Assembly (NCBI GenBank): GCA_965651265.1
Contig: CBFGRV010000001.1
Location: 62,001-126,000, forward strand
Length of the DNA stretch: 64,000 nt
Direction: 5' to 3'
Origin: CBFGRV01 sp965651265
GTDB lineage: Bacteria > Bacteroidota > Rhodothermia > Rhodothermales > VXPQ01
Shown here: in pieces, positions 1-8,119 of the stretch
Position numbering within the stretch: the stretch's first letter is position 1
Layout: each line of letters opens with the position of its first letter
Notes under the pieces: model-generated
The model's database searches: none
What the model was told of the DNA's origin: nothing
Seen by the model: only the letters and a program-made list of their open reading frames with translations
Made by a program: the position numbers and the translations under genes

Positions 1-464
1 CTGGTTTCGAACGTGATGTAGGGATTACTGAGATCCACCCAGTAGCCCATCCGGCGTGTGAGCTCATCCCAGAGCTCCGTGTATTCGAGAACGCTTTGTC
101 GACACCGGGCATTGTAGCGTTCTATTCCGTACTCCTCGATCTGCTGTCGCCCCTGGAGTCCGAGTTCCTTTTCGACCTCGATTTCGACAGGCAGCCCGTG
201 GGTATCCCACCCTGCCTTTCGCTCGACACGAAAGCCCTTCATCGTCTTGTAGCGACAGAAGATGTCCTTGATCGCGCGGGCCATGACGTGGTGGATGCCC
301 GGTCGACCGTTCGCGGTAGGTGGGCCCTCGTAAAAGGAGAAGGTAGGACGTCCCTCCCGCTGTGATATGCTCTTCTCAAAAATGTGGTGCTCGTCCCACC
401 AGGCGATGATATCGCTCTCGATCTTAGAGCGATCGAATTGCTTTACTTCCTGAAATTTTGGCAT
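1..464 (-). CDS. ileS: Isoleucyl-tRNA synthetase, N-terminal part (cut by window edge)
   Basis: This is the first 154 codons of a class I aminoacyl-tRNA synthetase that charges tRNA-Ile in the cytoplasm. The start MPKFQEVKQFDRSKIE is at 464. A GPPTANGRPGIHH stretch (residues about 47-59) holds the GIHH variant of the class I HIGH motif, followed by MARAIKDIF and the family block GWDTHGLPVEIEVEKELG. From known families, this HIGH variant and the GRPGIHHVMARAIKD context are typical of Bacteroidota-type IleS. The gene continues beyond base 1, so the editing domain, KMSKS motif and C-terminus are not visible. It is the last visible gene of a minus-strand run; 34 bases separate it from the upstream hypothetical gene. 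Confidence 0.95.
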   Translation of the reverse strand, partial: MPKFQEVKQFDRSKIESDIIAWWDEHHIFEKSISQREGRPTFSFYEGPPTANGRPGIHHVMARAIKDIFCRYKTMKGFRVERKAGWDTHGLPVEIEVEKELGLQGRQQIEEYGIERYNARCRQSVLEYTELWDELTRRMGYWVDLSNPYITFET

Positions 465-498
465 CTATGGTGTATTCGAACTTTGCGTCGGGACTCCG

Positions 499-1182
499 TC
501 AATCGATGCCGAGATCAAATCGGCCGCGGAGCTCTTGAACGTAGACACCGATCTCATTCCGCAGCTCATAGCATTCCTCATAAAAGATTCGGTAAAGAGG
601 GGCCTTCATGTAGGGCGCAGACTTCACCTCTCGCAAGAGATCCAGCGCCGAATTGGCTGAGCTTAGCGCTCGCTTTGCACAGGCGATGTTACCTCCCAGC
701 ATCTCCATCTCGTAGCCTATCCCGTGCCCTTTGGCCAGGTTGGACGGAATTTGCACGATGTGGGAGCAGAACTGCACGAGTGTGCTATCCTTCACGTGTC
801 CGGGCAGCTCGTTCGACCATCGGAGAACCTGTCCCGCCAGCCGTTGCGCCCTTTCGTGCACGGGGTTGAGCTGGATGTCGTGAAAGTCATCCTCACGTTC
901 ACCTCCGGCACCGAGGGATGATTCGGATTCGTCAGCAAGGCCGTCCGAATCCCAGTCTCGGGCGAGCAAGCGCGGGAGTACATCGTCGGGACTCAACCCA
1001 TTGCTGAGGAGGAAATCGCGAAGCTCGCGCTCCCAGGACTGGCGATCGCGAGATCCTTCACGGCCCCTGGGTGGATTGGCACCCATGAACCGGAACAACA
1101 GCATCATGTAGTGCTCGATCCGCTTGTCGTTCTCCTCCAGGAACGCCTCCCAGCGTTCTTCATCCCAGATCTCCCCGTCCAT
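499..1182 (-). CDS. Hypothetical protein with a four-helix-bundle-like C-terminal half
   Basis: The 227-residue product has no family I can name with certainty. The N-terminal 110 residues are acidic and charged. The C-terminal half contains IPSNLAKGHGIGYEME, then two long predicted helices rich in Leu, Arg and Glu ending YVQELRGRFDLG. The PSN-A-G pattern followed by amphipathic helices resembles the S23/four-helix-bundle protein family, in which an IPSNIAEG box is common; this is an inference from a short match. No signal peptide or membrane segment is seen. It lies between punA and ileS on the same strand, 33-34 bases from each, so co-transcription is likely. Confidence 0.7.
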   Translation of the reverse strand: MDGEIWDEERWEAFLEENDKRIEHYMMLLFRFMGANPPRGREGSRDRQSWERELRDFLLSNGLSPDDVLPRLLARDWDSDGLADESESSLGAGGEREDDFHDIQLNPVHERAQRLAGQVLRWSNELPGHVKDSTLVQFCSHIVQIPSNLAKGHGIGYEMEMLGGNIACAKRALSSANSALDLLREVKSAPYMKAPLYRIFYEECYELRNEIGVYVQELRGRFDLGID

Positions 1183-1215
1183 ATCGACTCCAGCTGAATG
1201 GTGTGCGACTGACTG

Positions 1216-2088
1216 TCAACCGGCCGATACGGTGACACCGATTTCTTCGACGATCCCGGCCATCAGCCGAGTCAGCTTTGGTTCGGCTTCGGCCGCGGCC
1301 TGGAGGACATCCTCGAGCGAAACCGGCTCTAGCGCATCCGGAAAGCACTCGTCTGTGATTACGGAGACGGCCAGAACGCGCATCCCCATGTGGCGGGCGA
1401 CAATCGTCTCGGGAACGGTGCTCATCCCGACCACGTCGGCCCCAATCAAACGCAGGAAGCGGTACTCGGCTCGCGTTTCGAGGTTGGGCCCAACGACGGC
1501 CACGTAAACGCCCTCGTGCAACTTGAATCCGAACTTGAGAGCCAGATCTCCCGCAAGCCTGCGAAGTTCGGGGTCGTAGGGCTCGCTCATATCCGGAAAC
1601 CTGGGCCCCCATTCATCGATGTTGGGCCCAACCAGCGGATTGTCGGGCTGAAGGTTGATGTGGTCGGTGAAGAGCATCAGATCGCCCTTGCGGTAGTTGG
1701 GATTCATCCCACCTGCCGCATTGGAGATCAGCAGCGTATCAACGCCCAGCGTTCGCAGGACACGGACCGGAAAAGTGACTTCACGCGCAGAGTAGCCCTC
1801 GTACAGATGAAATCGCCCCTGAAGCGCGACGACGGGTACGCCGCGAAGCCGGCCGATGAGCAGCCGCCCGTCATGAGATTCCACGGTCGACAGAGGAAAG
1901 TGCGGGATGTCGTGGTACGCAAGTACGACGTCCGTGTCGATCTCACCGGCGAGTTTACCGAGACCCGTCCCCAGGATGAGGCCAATCGACGGCCGGAGGT
2001 TACTCGCCGAGCGGATTGCCCCGGCCGCTTCTTCAACGGCGGTCCGGTGCGTGCCCGTATCGAAGAGATCCGTGGATGTCTGCGTCAT
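1216..2088 (-). CDS. punA: Purine nucleoside phosphorylase (trimeric, class I)
   Basis: This 290-residue enzyme should split inosine and guanosine with phosphate into base and ribose-1-phosphate for purine salvage. Visible family blocks are LILGTGLG (phosphate loop, about residues 38-43), VESHDGRL with the conserved His, RFHLYEGY, ISNAAGGMN, VGPNLETRAEYRFL, and GADVVGMSTVPE with the Asn/Ser/Met purine-site pattern of the trimeric family rather than the hexameric DeoD family. The length matches the usual 270-290. It lies 6 bases downstream of the DivIVA-like gene, so the two are probably in one transcript; no functional link is obvious. Confidence 0.94.
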   Translation of the reverse strand: MTQTSTDLFDTGTHRTAVEEAAGAIRSASNLRPSIGLILGTGLGKLAGEIDTDVVLAYHDIPHFPLSTVESHDGRLLIGRLRGVPVVALQGRFHLYEGYSAREVTFPVRVLRTLGVDTLLISNAAGGMNPNYRKGDLMLFTDHINLQPDNPLVGPNIDEWGPRFPDMSEPYDPELRRLAGDLALKFGFKLHEGVYVAVVGPNLETRAEYRFLRLIGADVVGMSTVPETIVARHMGMRVLAVSVITDECFPDALEPVSLEDVLQAAAEAEPKLTRLMAGIVEEIGVTVSAG

Positions 2089-2094
2089 CGGCGT

Positions 2095-3135
2095 TCAGTC
2101 GAGATCACTTAGTATGCGGCGAATCTTTTCGATTTCCTCTGAAGAGGTCTTTTCGATGTCATCGTCGTCCGTTCCAGCCCGGGCCGGGCCTCCCTCGTGA
2201 GGTTCAGCCGCCGCGCCGCCCACGAAGGTCTGGGTCGTCCAGCCGGCTTCGGCTGAGTCTCGTTGCTGCTCGGCATCGCGCGCATCTTCCGGCACCGTAG
2301 GCGCAGCTTCATCGCCCTGTTGAGGCGAATGCAACGGGCGATTGAATTGCGCATGGTCGGCCGCCGTAACATCGGCAGGGATATCGTCGTCCTCGTCGAA
2401 CGCGAAGGAGGCATCGGGGAGGCCTCCGCTCTCCGCCCGCGCTTCAGGATCCCCCGTCGACGTGTCCGCCCCTGCATGGGCAGACGTGGAGGTCGGGGCC
2501 AGGGGAGTGCTCGATGCTCCCACGCCCGTAGCAGCGGCCCCGGTTGACGGATGGGAGTCCGGTTGGCTCGGAGGGGCGGCCGGATCCTCGCGATGGGTGG
2601 ACATCTGCTGTTCCTGCCGTGCTGCTGCGCCCGTTTGACGGCCAGGGCGGTGTTCCGCCGGTATCAGCTTCAGGAAGCCGAGTGGATCGTCCCCTTCAAA
2701 CCTCGCGAGGATCTCCATCTCGGACATGAGAAAGGCGCGGAGCTGTGTGACAATTTCCGACCGGCGTGAGCTCAGTTGCGCAATCTCCTGCTTCATTTGA
2801 CGAAGCTCGACCTCCGCCTCCCGCTTGATCTCTGCAGCGCGGGCGTCTGCCTGCTTGATGAGCAGCGCTGCCTTGCCTTCCGCATTCTCGATCGACTTCT
2901 TGGATGTCTCCCGAGCCGTCTGAAGCGCCTCCTGGAGGGCCTCCTCGACCTTCACGTAGTGGGCGAGCTTTGCCTCGAGGTCGCGAACCTCATCGGACTT
3001 TCGGCGCACTTCATCCAACAGCTCCTCCCACTGGTTCGAGACCATCTGCAGGAAGGCATCGACCTCCTCGGCTTCATAGCCGCGAATACCTCTTGAAAAT
3101 TCCTGTTTCCGGATGTCTAGCGGAGTCAGTCGCAT
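2095..3135 (-). CDS. DivIVA-domain coiled-coil protein
   Basis: The 346-residue product begins MRLTPLDIRKQEFSRGIRGY and continues EEVDAFLQMV, the signature of the membrane-curvature-sensing DivIVA N-terminal domain (residues about 1-60). A coiled coil rich in Glu, Lys and Arg follows to about residue 160. The remaining 180 residues are a low-complexity tail rich in Ala, Pro, Ser, Thr and Asp that ends in a short charged helix. Known DivIVA proteins recruit partners to poles or division sites; in this group the role is not established. It follows yggS by 66 bases, and yggS neighbours division genes in many bacteria, which fits a division or polarity role. The long disordered tail is unusual compared with roughly 165-230 residue Gram-positive DivIVA. 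Confidence 0.88.
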   Translation of the reverse strand: MRLTPLDIRKQEFSRGIRGYEAEEVDAFLQMVSNQWEELLDEVRRKSDEVRDLEAKLAHYVKVEEALQEALQTARETSKKSIENAEGKAALLIKQADARAAEIKREAEVELRQMKQEIAQLSSRRSEIVTQLRAFLMSEMEILARFEGDDPLGFLKLIPAEHRPGRQTGAAARQEQQMSTHREDPAAPPSQPDSHPSTGAAATGVGASSTPLAPTSTSAHAGADTSTGDPEARAESGGLPDASFAFDEDDDIPADVTAADHAQFNRPLHSPQQGDEAAPTVPEDARDAEQQRDSAEAGWTTQTFVGGAAAEPHEGGPARAGTDDDDIEKTSSEEIEKIRRILSDLD

Positions 3136-3201
3136 GGTCGCTCGTGGGATTCGGTCAGTCTGTCGGCGAGGCCGCCGAAAGATAATGATTTTGCCGCCGC
3201 G

Positions 3202-3936
3202 CTAGTACGGGCGCTCGCCGAAGATTGCGCTGCCAATTCGCACCTGTGTGGCGCCCTCTTCGATGGCGACCTCGAAATCATTACTCATGCCCATGGACAG
3301 GCATTTCATCTCGACGACGGGATTGTGGGATGCGGAGTAACTGTCGAACAATTCGCGCATGAGGCGGAATTCTGCACGCACCTCCTCGGGATCCTCGACG
3401 AACGACGCAATCGTCATGAGGCCCTCCACTTTGAGGGATGTGAAGCTCGCGAGCTGGTCAAGAAACTCGTGTGCAGCCGGAGGTTTGATCCCGAATTTGC
3501 TCTCTTCACCGGAGACGTTGATCTCTACCAGACACCGGAGGGTCCGTCCTTCCTGACGGGCTCGCTTATCGAGCTCGCGGGCCAGTCGCAGGCTGTCCAA
3601 CGCCTCGAACATGTCTACGTTGGCTACGACTTCACGCGCTTTGTTTCGCTGCAGGTGGCCGATCATGTGCCACTCGATTTCGCCGCCAAGGTACCGCCCC
3701 GGCAGGGCTTCGATTTTAGGAAGGAGCTCTTGAACGCGGTTCTCACCGAAGCGTCGGAGTCCGGCTTCAGTCGCCGCGCGAATGGCCTCAATCGGAAAGG
3801 TCTTCGAGACTCCGACGAGGGCGACGTCCTCGGAGCGGCGCCCGCTCCTTGCGCATGCACGCTCGATGCGCTCGCGGATCGCATCGAGCCGATCCGCGAT
3901 CCTCCTCTCGTACGTGTCTGTGAGAATGCCATTCAT
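3202..3936 (-). CDS. yggS: YggS-family pyridoxal phosphate homeostasis protein
   Basis: The 244-residue protein binds pyridoxal 5'-phosphate without a known catalytic turnover and keeps free PLP and amino-acid pools balanced. The PLP lysine is K45 in LVGVSKTFP; other family blocks are FGENRVQELLPK, WHMIGHLQRNKAR, LVEINVSGEESKFG, GLMTIASF and the C-terminal SMGMSNDFEVAIEEGATQVR followed by IGSAIFG. The frame is open upstream to 4041, but that extension overlaps the permease gene by 50 bases and has no family similarity, so MNGILTDTYERRI at 3936 is chosen. It sits 55 bases after the permease gene and 66 bases before the DivIVA-like gene. Confidence 0.94.
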   Translation of the reverse strand: MNGILTDTYERRIADRLDAIRERIERACARSGRRSEDVALVGVSKTFPIEAIRAATEAGLRRFGENRVQELLPKIEALPGRYLGGEIEWHMIGHLQRNKAREVVANVDMFEALDSLRLARELDKRARQEGRTLRCLVEINVSGEESKFGIKPPAAHEFLDQLASFTSLKVEGLMTIASFVEDPEEVRAEFRLMRELFDSYSASHNPVVEMKCLSMGMSNDFEVAIEEGATQVRIGSAIFGERPY

Positions 3937-3991
3937 CGGATAAGGAGATATGGGGTGTGCTCCGATTTGATCCCCTCCGTTGACGTCGGAT

Positions 3992-6511
3992 CTAGACCTC
4001 GGCCCGGATGATATCGAGAGGCGGACGAGCGTAAACGCCACGACTAGTAACGAGACCGATGATTATAGTGAGCAGTGGCACCGCTAGAAGCACACCAAGC
4101 ATTGCCCACACATCGGGACGGAAATCCGTATCGAATACGAATCGGGCGAGAGTCCACCCCGATGCCAACGAAAGAACCAATCCAGTCAACGCTGCAAAGA
4201 ACCCGAGAAACAGGTATTCACTCGTCATGATGCTCAGTACCTGCTTCTGCGATGCGCCCAACGTCTTCAAGAGCACGCTCTCACGTGTGCGCTGTACTCT
4301 GCTTACGACCACGGCGCTCACCAACACGATGAGACCCGTCACGATGCTGAATGATGCCATGAACCGAACCACGAAGGAGATGCGGCTGAATATGGCATCG
4401 AAGGTACTCAGAACAAGGCCCAGATCAATCGCCGAGATCGACGGATAAGCCTGCACCACGGCCCGCTGTATCGAGGCGGATTCCTCGGCAGATGCCGTTC
4501 GACTAAGAAGCACATGAAACTGCGGGGCTTCTTCCAGCACCCCGGTGGGGAAAACGACGAAGAAGTTCGTACCGATTCGCCGCCAATCCACTTCGCGGAT
4601 GCTTCCGACCATGCTTCTCACGGGCATGCCCTGGACATCGAACAGAAGCGTGTCCCCGATACCGACACCGAGTTCCGCGGCAATCTCCCGCTCAACGGAC
4701 ACCGGCACGATTCCGGCTTCGTCTGAGGCGGTACCGACGAAGTCTCCCTCGACGACCTCTTCGGACTCGATTAGATAATCACGATACGTGGATCGGTACT
4801 CACGCATATGGGCCCATCGTACGTCGACCGTCGAATCAGCCCGAATCTCATCGATCGATCGCCCTTTTACTTCAGCGAGACGCATCGTGACGATCGGCAC
4901 GCGATCGAGAACAGGCAGGTTGTGGGCCCTTACGATCTCTGAGACTCCATCGATCTGGTCGGATTGGATGTCAAAAAAGACGAGGTTCGGACGTTCCGCA
5001 CCGCCGGCGATCTCGATCTGAGAGAGGAGCGTGCGCTGGACACCGAACAGCGTCGCGATTAAGAAAGTGCCGAGTCCCAACGCGAGCATCAGCGTGCCGG
5101 TCTGATTGTTGGGTCGATACAGGTTCGCGAGCCCTTGCCGCCACGTGTAGGGCCATCCGGACGGAAAAAGATGGCGCGTGCCGAAGATGATCAGGCGCGC
5201 CACGGCGGCCAGTGCAAGGAAAACGGCTGCCAGGCCTAGAGTGTACCCAAGTCCGACCACTGGCTCCGGTGCATTCGTGACAGCGAAGGCCGTCATTGCG
5301 GCAGCGATCAGGAACATCACGAGCCACCAGGCTGGATCCTTGACGGATGACGGCACATTCTCGACGGAGACTCGAAGGGTCAACAGTGGCGAAATCCTGC
5401 GAATTCCGACCAGCGGGAGAAGCGCGAAAACGACCGTCAACGCCACTCCCATCCCGATCCCGGCAAAGATCGCCGGCCAGGCCAGACGAAACGACACCTC
5501 GAACGGCAGGAACGCGCCCAGCACCAGCGGGACGACGGACTGGATGCCGACCCCGATCGCAGCACCGGCGACGCCGCCTGCGAGACCCATCGTGATGGCC
5601 TGCACGAGGTAGACGGCGAACGTTTTGCGTGATTCCGCCCCGAGGCATCGGAGTACGGCGATGGTCTCGAACCGGCGGCGGACGTACACGTGCACGGCGC
5701 TGGCGACGCCGATACCACCCAGCAGCAGAGCCAGGAAGGCGACTACGCTGAGAAAGCGATACAAGTTGGTAAGGCTCTCTCCCCAGTCTTCGCGCTCCTC
5801 CTCGATGGTGTCAAATCCGATATCCATCTCCCGGAGGCGAGGCTCGAGCTCATCGACAAGGGCTTCCGCATCCCGCCCGGGCTCGAACCGAAAGAACACC
5901 TCGTATTCTGCGCGGCTCCCCGGGCCCAGAAGGTCCTGGTCAAGATCATTCAGGGGAATGTAGATACGGGGACTGAACAGCGAGAAAATTTCGGTTTCTC
6001 GAGGTGTTCGATCGATGCGCCCCTGAATCGGATACGTTCTCCCTCCCACGCGAACGCTGTCTCCCGCCCTCAGGCCAAACTGATGCATCAGAGTGGCATC
6101 AACCAGTGCGCCCCCACTCTCAAGGTAGGTCGAGGCCGCCTCCGCCGGCGTCGTTTCGATAACACCGTAATACGGGTACCCGCCTTCCAGCGCGCGAATC
6201 GTGGAGAGGCGCGTGCCGCCGGTCTCCGGAAAGAGGGCCATGGACGTAAAGGAGATCTGGCGCGACTGCTCCCCTCCAAGCGAATCGATCAGCGCCTCGG
6301 CCTCCGTGGAGAACGGACGATCACTTTCGAAGGAGAGATCGGCACCGAGCAGGGACTTTGATTCTTCGTTGACGGCTTGCTCGAGATTATCGCCGAAGGA
6401 CTTGATTGCGACAAGGGCGGCTACGCCGACCACCATCGACGAGAGAAACAGCAGAAGCTGCCGGCGGCTGCCGCGACTATCCCGCCATGCCATTTTGAGG
6501 ATCCAGGACAT
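3992..6511 (-). CDS. ABC transporter permease, FtsX/MacB-fold, YbbP type
   Basis: This 839-residue integral membrane protein is the permease of a type VII-like ABC system. A first membrane segment (residues about 18-37, LLLFLSSMVVGVAALVAI) is followed by a large periplasmic MacB-like domain, an FtsX block of three helices around residues 250-370 (with VYVRRRFETIAVLRCLGA), further helices, a second periplasmic domain and a second FtsX block near the C-terminus (VVSRVQRTRESVLLKTLGAS). The length and the two FtsX blocks match E. coli YbbP. The start MSWILKMAWRDSRGSRRQ is typical of the family. It lies 3 bases after the ATPase gene, so they form a unit. The substrate is not known; envelope lipid or lipoprotein handling is inferred from the family. 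Confidence 0.92.
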   Translation of the reverse strand: MSWILKMAWRDSRGSRRQLLLFLSSMVVGVAALVAIKSFGDNLEQAVNEESKSLLGADLSFESDRPFSTEAEALIDSLGGEQSRQISFTSMALFPETGGTRLSTIRALEGGYPYYGVIETTPAEAASTYLESGGALVDATLMHQFGLRAGDSVRVGGRTYPIQGRIDRTPRETEIFSLFSPRIYIPLNDLDQDLLGPGSRAEYEVFFRFEPGRDAEALVDELEPRLREMDIGFDTIEEEREDWGESLTNLYRFLSVVAFLALLLGGIGVASAVHVYVRRRFETIAVLRCLGAESRKTFAVYLVQAITMGLAGGVAGAAIGVGIQSVVPLVLGAFLPFEVSFRLAWPAIFAGIGMGVALTVVFALLPLVGIRRISPLLTLRVSVENVPSSVKDPAWWLVMFLIAAAMTAFAVTNAPEPVVGLGYTLGLAAVFLALAAVARLIIFGTRHLFPSGWPYTWRQGLANLYRPNNQTGTLMLALGLGTFLIATLFGVQRTLLSQIEIAGGAERPNLVFFDIQSDQIDGVSEIVRAHNLPVLDRVPIVTMRLAEVKGRSIDEIRADSTVDVRWAHMREYRSTYRDYLIESEEVVEGDFVGTASDEAGIVPVSVEREIAAELGVGIGDTLLFDVQGMPVRSMVGSIREVDWRRIGTNFFVVFPTGVLEEAPQFHVLLSRTASAEESASIQRAVVQAYPSISAIDLGLVLSTFDAIFSRISFVVRFMASFSIVTGLIVLVSAVVVSRVQRTRESVLLKTLGASQKQVLSIMTSEYLFLGFFAALTGLVLSLASGWTLARFVFDTDFRPDVWAMLGVLLAVPLLTIIIGLVTSRGVYARPPLDIIRAEV

Positions 6512-6514
6512 CGG

Positions 6515-7222
6515 CTATATGGCCGCCGGAAACGTGCGTTCGATCCGCTCATCGGATACGACCCGGCCACCGCGTAGCCGAATCACCCGCCCGGTGCGTG
6601 CCGCGAGGTCCTGGTCGTGCGTCACGACCATGAGTGTGGTCCCCGCTGTCTGGTTCAGCTCGAAAATCAGATCTTCGATGGTAGCCCCGGTTTCCGCATC
6701 GAGGTTTCCCGTCGGCTCGTCAGCAAAGAGAATCGTTGGACGATTGATGAAGGCTCGGGCAATGGCGACCCGCTGCTGCTCACCCCCCGAAAGCTGGGCC
6801 GGATAGTGCGAACGGCGATCTGCGAGGCCCACTTGATCCAGGAGATCTTCGGCGAGCGGCCGAACATTCTTCGATCCCCTGAGCTCGGCCGGGACCATCA
6901 CATTCTCGAGCGCCGTCAAGGTGGGAATGAGCTGGAACGTCTGAAATATGAATCCGACCTCGCGATTTCGAAGCCGCGACAATTCATCCTCGGATAGATC
7001 GTTCAGGCGCTCACCGCAAAGCTCAACCGTCCCGCTGCTGGGCCGATCGAGGCCGGCGCACAAGCCAAGTAACGTCGTCTTACCACTTCCTGAGGGCCCG
7101 ATCACGGCACACGTCTCCCCCGCCGCGAGCGACAGATTGACGTCATGCAGGACGTTCAACGAGCGCGATCCGCTTCGGTAGATCTTCGAGAGTTGATGCG
7201 CGGTGAGTACGTGGTCGGTCAT
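6515..7222 (-). CDS. ABC transporter ATP-binding protein, LolD/YbbA type
   Basis: The 235-residue cytoplasmic ATPase powers the adjacent YbbP-type permease. All motifs are visible: Walker A GPSGSGKTT (residues 42-50), Q-loop FQTFQLIPTLTALENV, ABC signature LSGGEQQRVAIARA, Walker B ILFADEPTGNLD and the switch His in VVTHDQD. The first block, VLTAHQLSKIYRSGSRSLNVL, is typical of the LolD/MacB/YbbA subfamily. It is followed after 3 bases by the permease, and the lipase-type gene is transcribed divergently from the same 84-base region, the same layout as ybbA/ybbP/tesA in E. coli. Confidence 0.95.
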   Translation of the reverse strand: MTDHVLTAHQLSKIYRSGSRSLNVLHDVNLSLAAGETCAVIGPSGSGKTTLLGLCAGLDRPSSGTVELCGERLNDLSEDELSRLRNREVGFIFQTFQLIPTLTALENVMVPAELRGSKNVRPLAEDLLDQVGLADRRSHYPAQLSGGEQQRVAIARAFINRPTILFADEPTGNLDAETGATIEDLIFELNQTAGTTLMVVTHDQDLAARTGRVIRLRGGRVVSDERIERTFPAAI

Positions 7223-7306
7223 CCTGCACTTTTCGTATCGGATACGGTCGCGCGAAACAGGAATCGGGCTCCCGTGTTTGGATTAGCCGTTTTAAACGGT
7301 AGGACG

Positions 7307-8083
7307 GTGAAAATCAGCAGGCTATACATTCTCATCCTCGCTGCGGTTCTGCTGGGAGCCTGTGGCCGCGAGGAGGGGTCTGGCGAAGGACGGAGGCAAG
7401 AAGCGCGCACGCCGCCGGAAGACAGCTCGGCAGTCGCGCCTGGTCACTCTGCGGTCGACACAAGCCAATCCGGCACACTCCCCGGCCCGTCCCATGGGAG
7501 TTCCGATACTGCCCCCACTATCCTGTTTCTGGGGAATAGCCTCTCTGCCGGGCTCGGCGTGGAACCCGGAGAAGCGTTCCCCAGCCTTATTCAGAAACGA
7601 ATCGAGGCCATGGGCTGGAATTTTCGTGTCCGCAACGCCGGTCTGAGCGGCGACACGTCTTCGGGAGGGCTCCGGCGCATCGATTGGCTCCTGCAGCAGC
7701 CCGTGGATGTACTGGTACTCGAACTAGGAGGCAACGATGGATTGCGCGGCATTCGAATCGACGTGATCCGTCAAAACCTGTCATCCATCATCGAAAAGAC
7801 ACGACAAGCCTATCCGGATGTCGACATCATCATCACGGGGATGCAGATCCCTCCCAATCTCGGCCGGGACTACACGCGGGCTTTCCGTGACATGTATGCG
7901 GATCTGGCCAAGGAGTATGAGGCGCTTCTGGTGCCGTTCTTGATGGACGGCGTCGGAGGAATCGACGCGATGATGCAAAATGACGGCATCCATCCAACTG
8001 CCGAGGGGCACCAGATCATGGCGGACAACATCTGGGAAACGCTCGAACCTGTTCTACGTCGTCGGCTGGCCCCGCAATCGTGA
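7307..8083 (+). CDS. SGNH/GDSL lipase lipoprotein, TesA-like arylesterase
   Basis: This 258-residue product is a predicted secreted lipoprotein: from GTG at 7307 the signal peptide KISRLYILILAAVLLGAC ends in the lipobox Cys (C19), followed by a 50-residue Ser/Pro/Gly linker. The SGNH blocks are GNSLSAG (nucleophile S78), SGDTSSGG, LGGND (N143) and the catalytic dyad DGIHP (D226, H229). Block I has Asn in place of the usual Asp of GDSL, a change I believe is common in Bacteroidota relatives. TesA enzymes act as thioesterase, arylesterase and lysophospholipase in the envelope. GTG is preferred because the frame upstream overlaps the opposite ATPase gene and lacks a signal; AGGA sits just before GTG. 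It diverges from the ABC pair. Confidence 0.9.
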   Translation: MKISRLYILILAAVLLGACGREEGSGEGRRQEARTPPEDSSAVAPGHSAVDTSQSGTLPGPSHGSSDTAPTILFLGNSLSAGLGVEPGEAFPSLIQKRIEAMGWNFRVRNAGLSGDTSSGGLRRIDWLLQQPVDVLVLELGGNDGLRGIRIDVIRQNLSSIIEKTRQAYPDVDIIITGMQIPPNLGRDYTRAFRDMYADLAKEYEALLVPFLMDGVGGIDAMMQNDGIHPTAEGHQIMADNIWETLEPVLRRRLAPQS

Positions 8084-8119
8084 CGTCCTCTTCGATCCGG
8101 ACCTCGCCCATCACGACAT

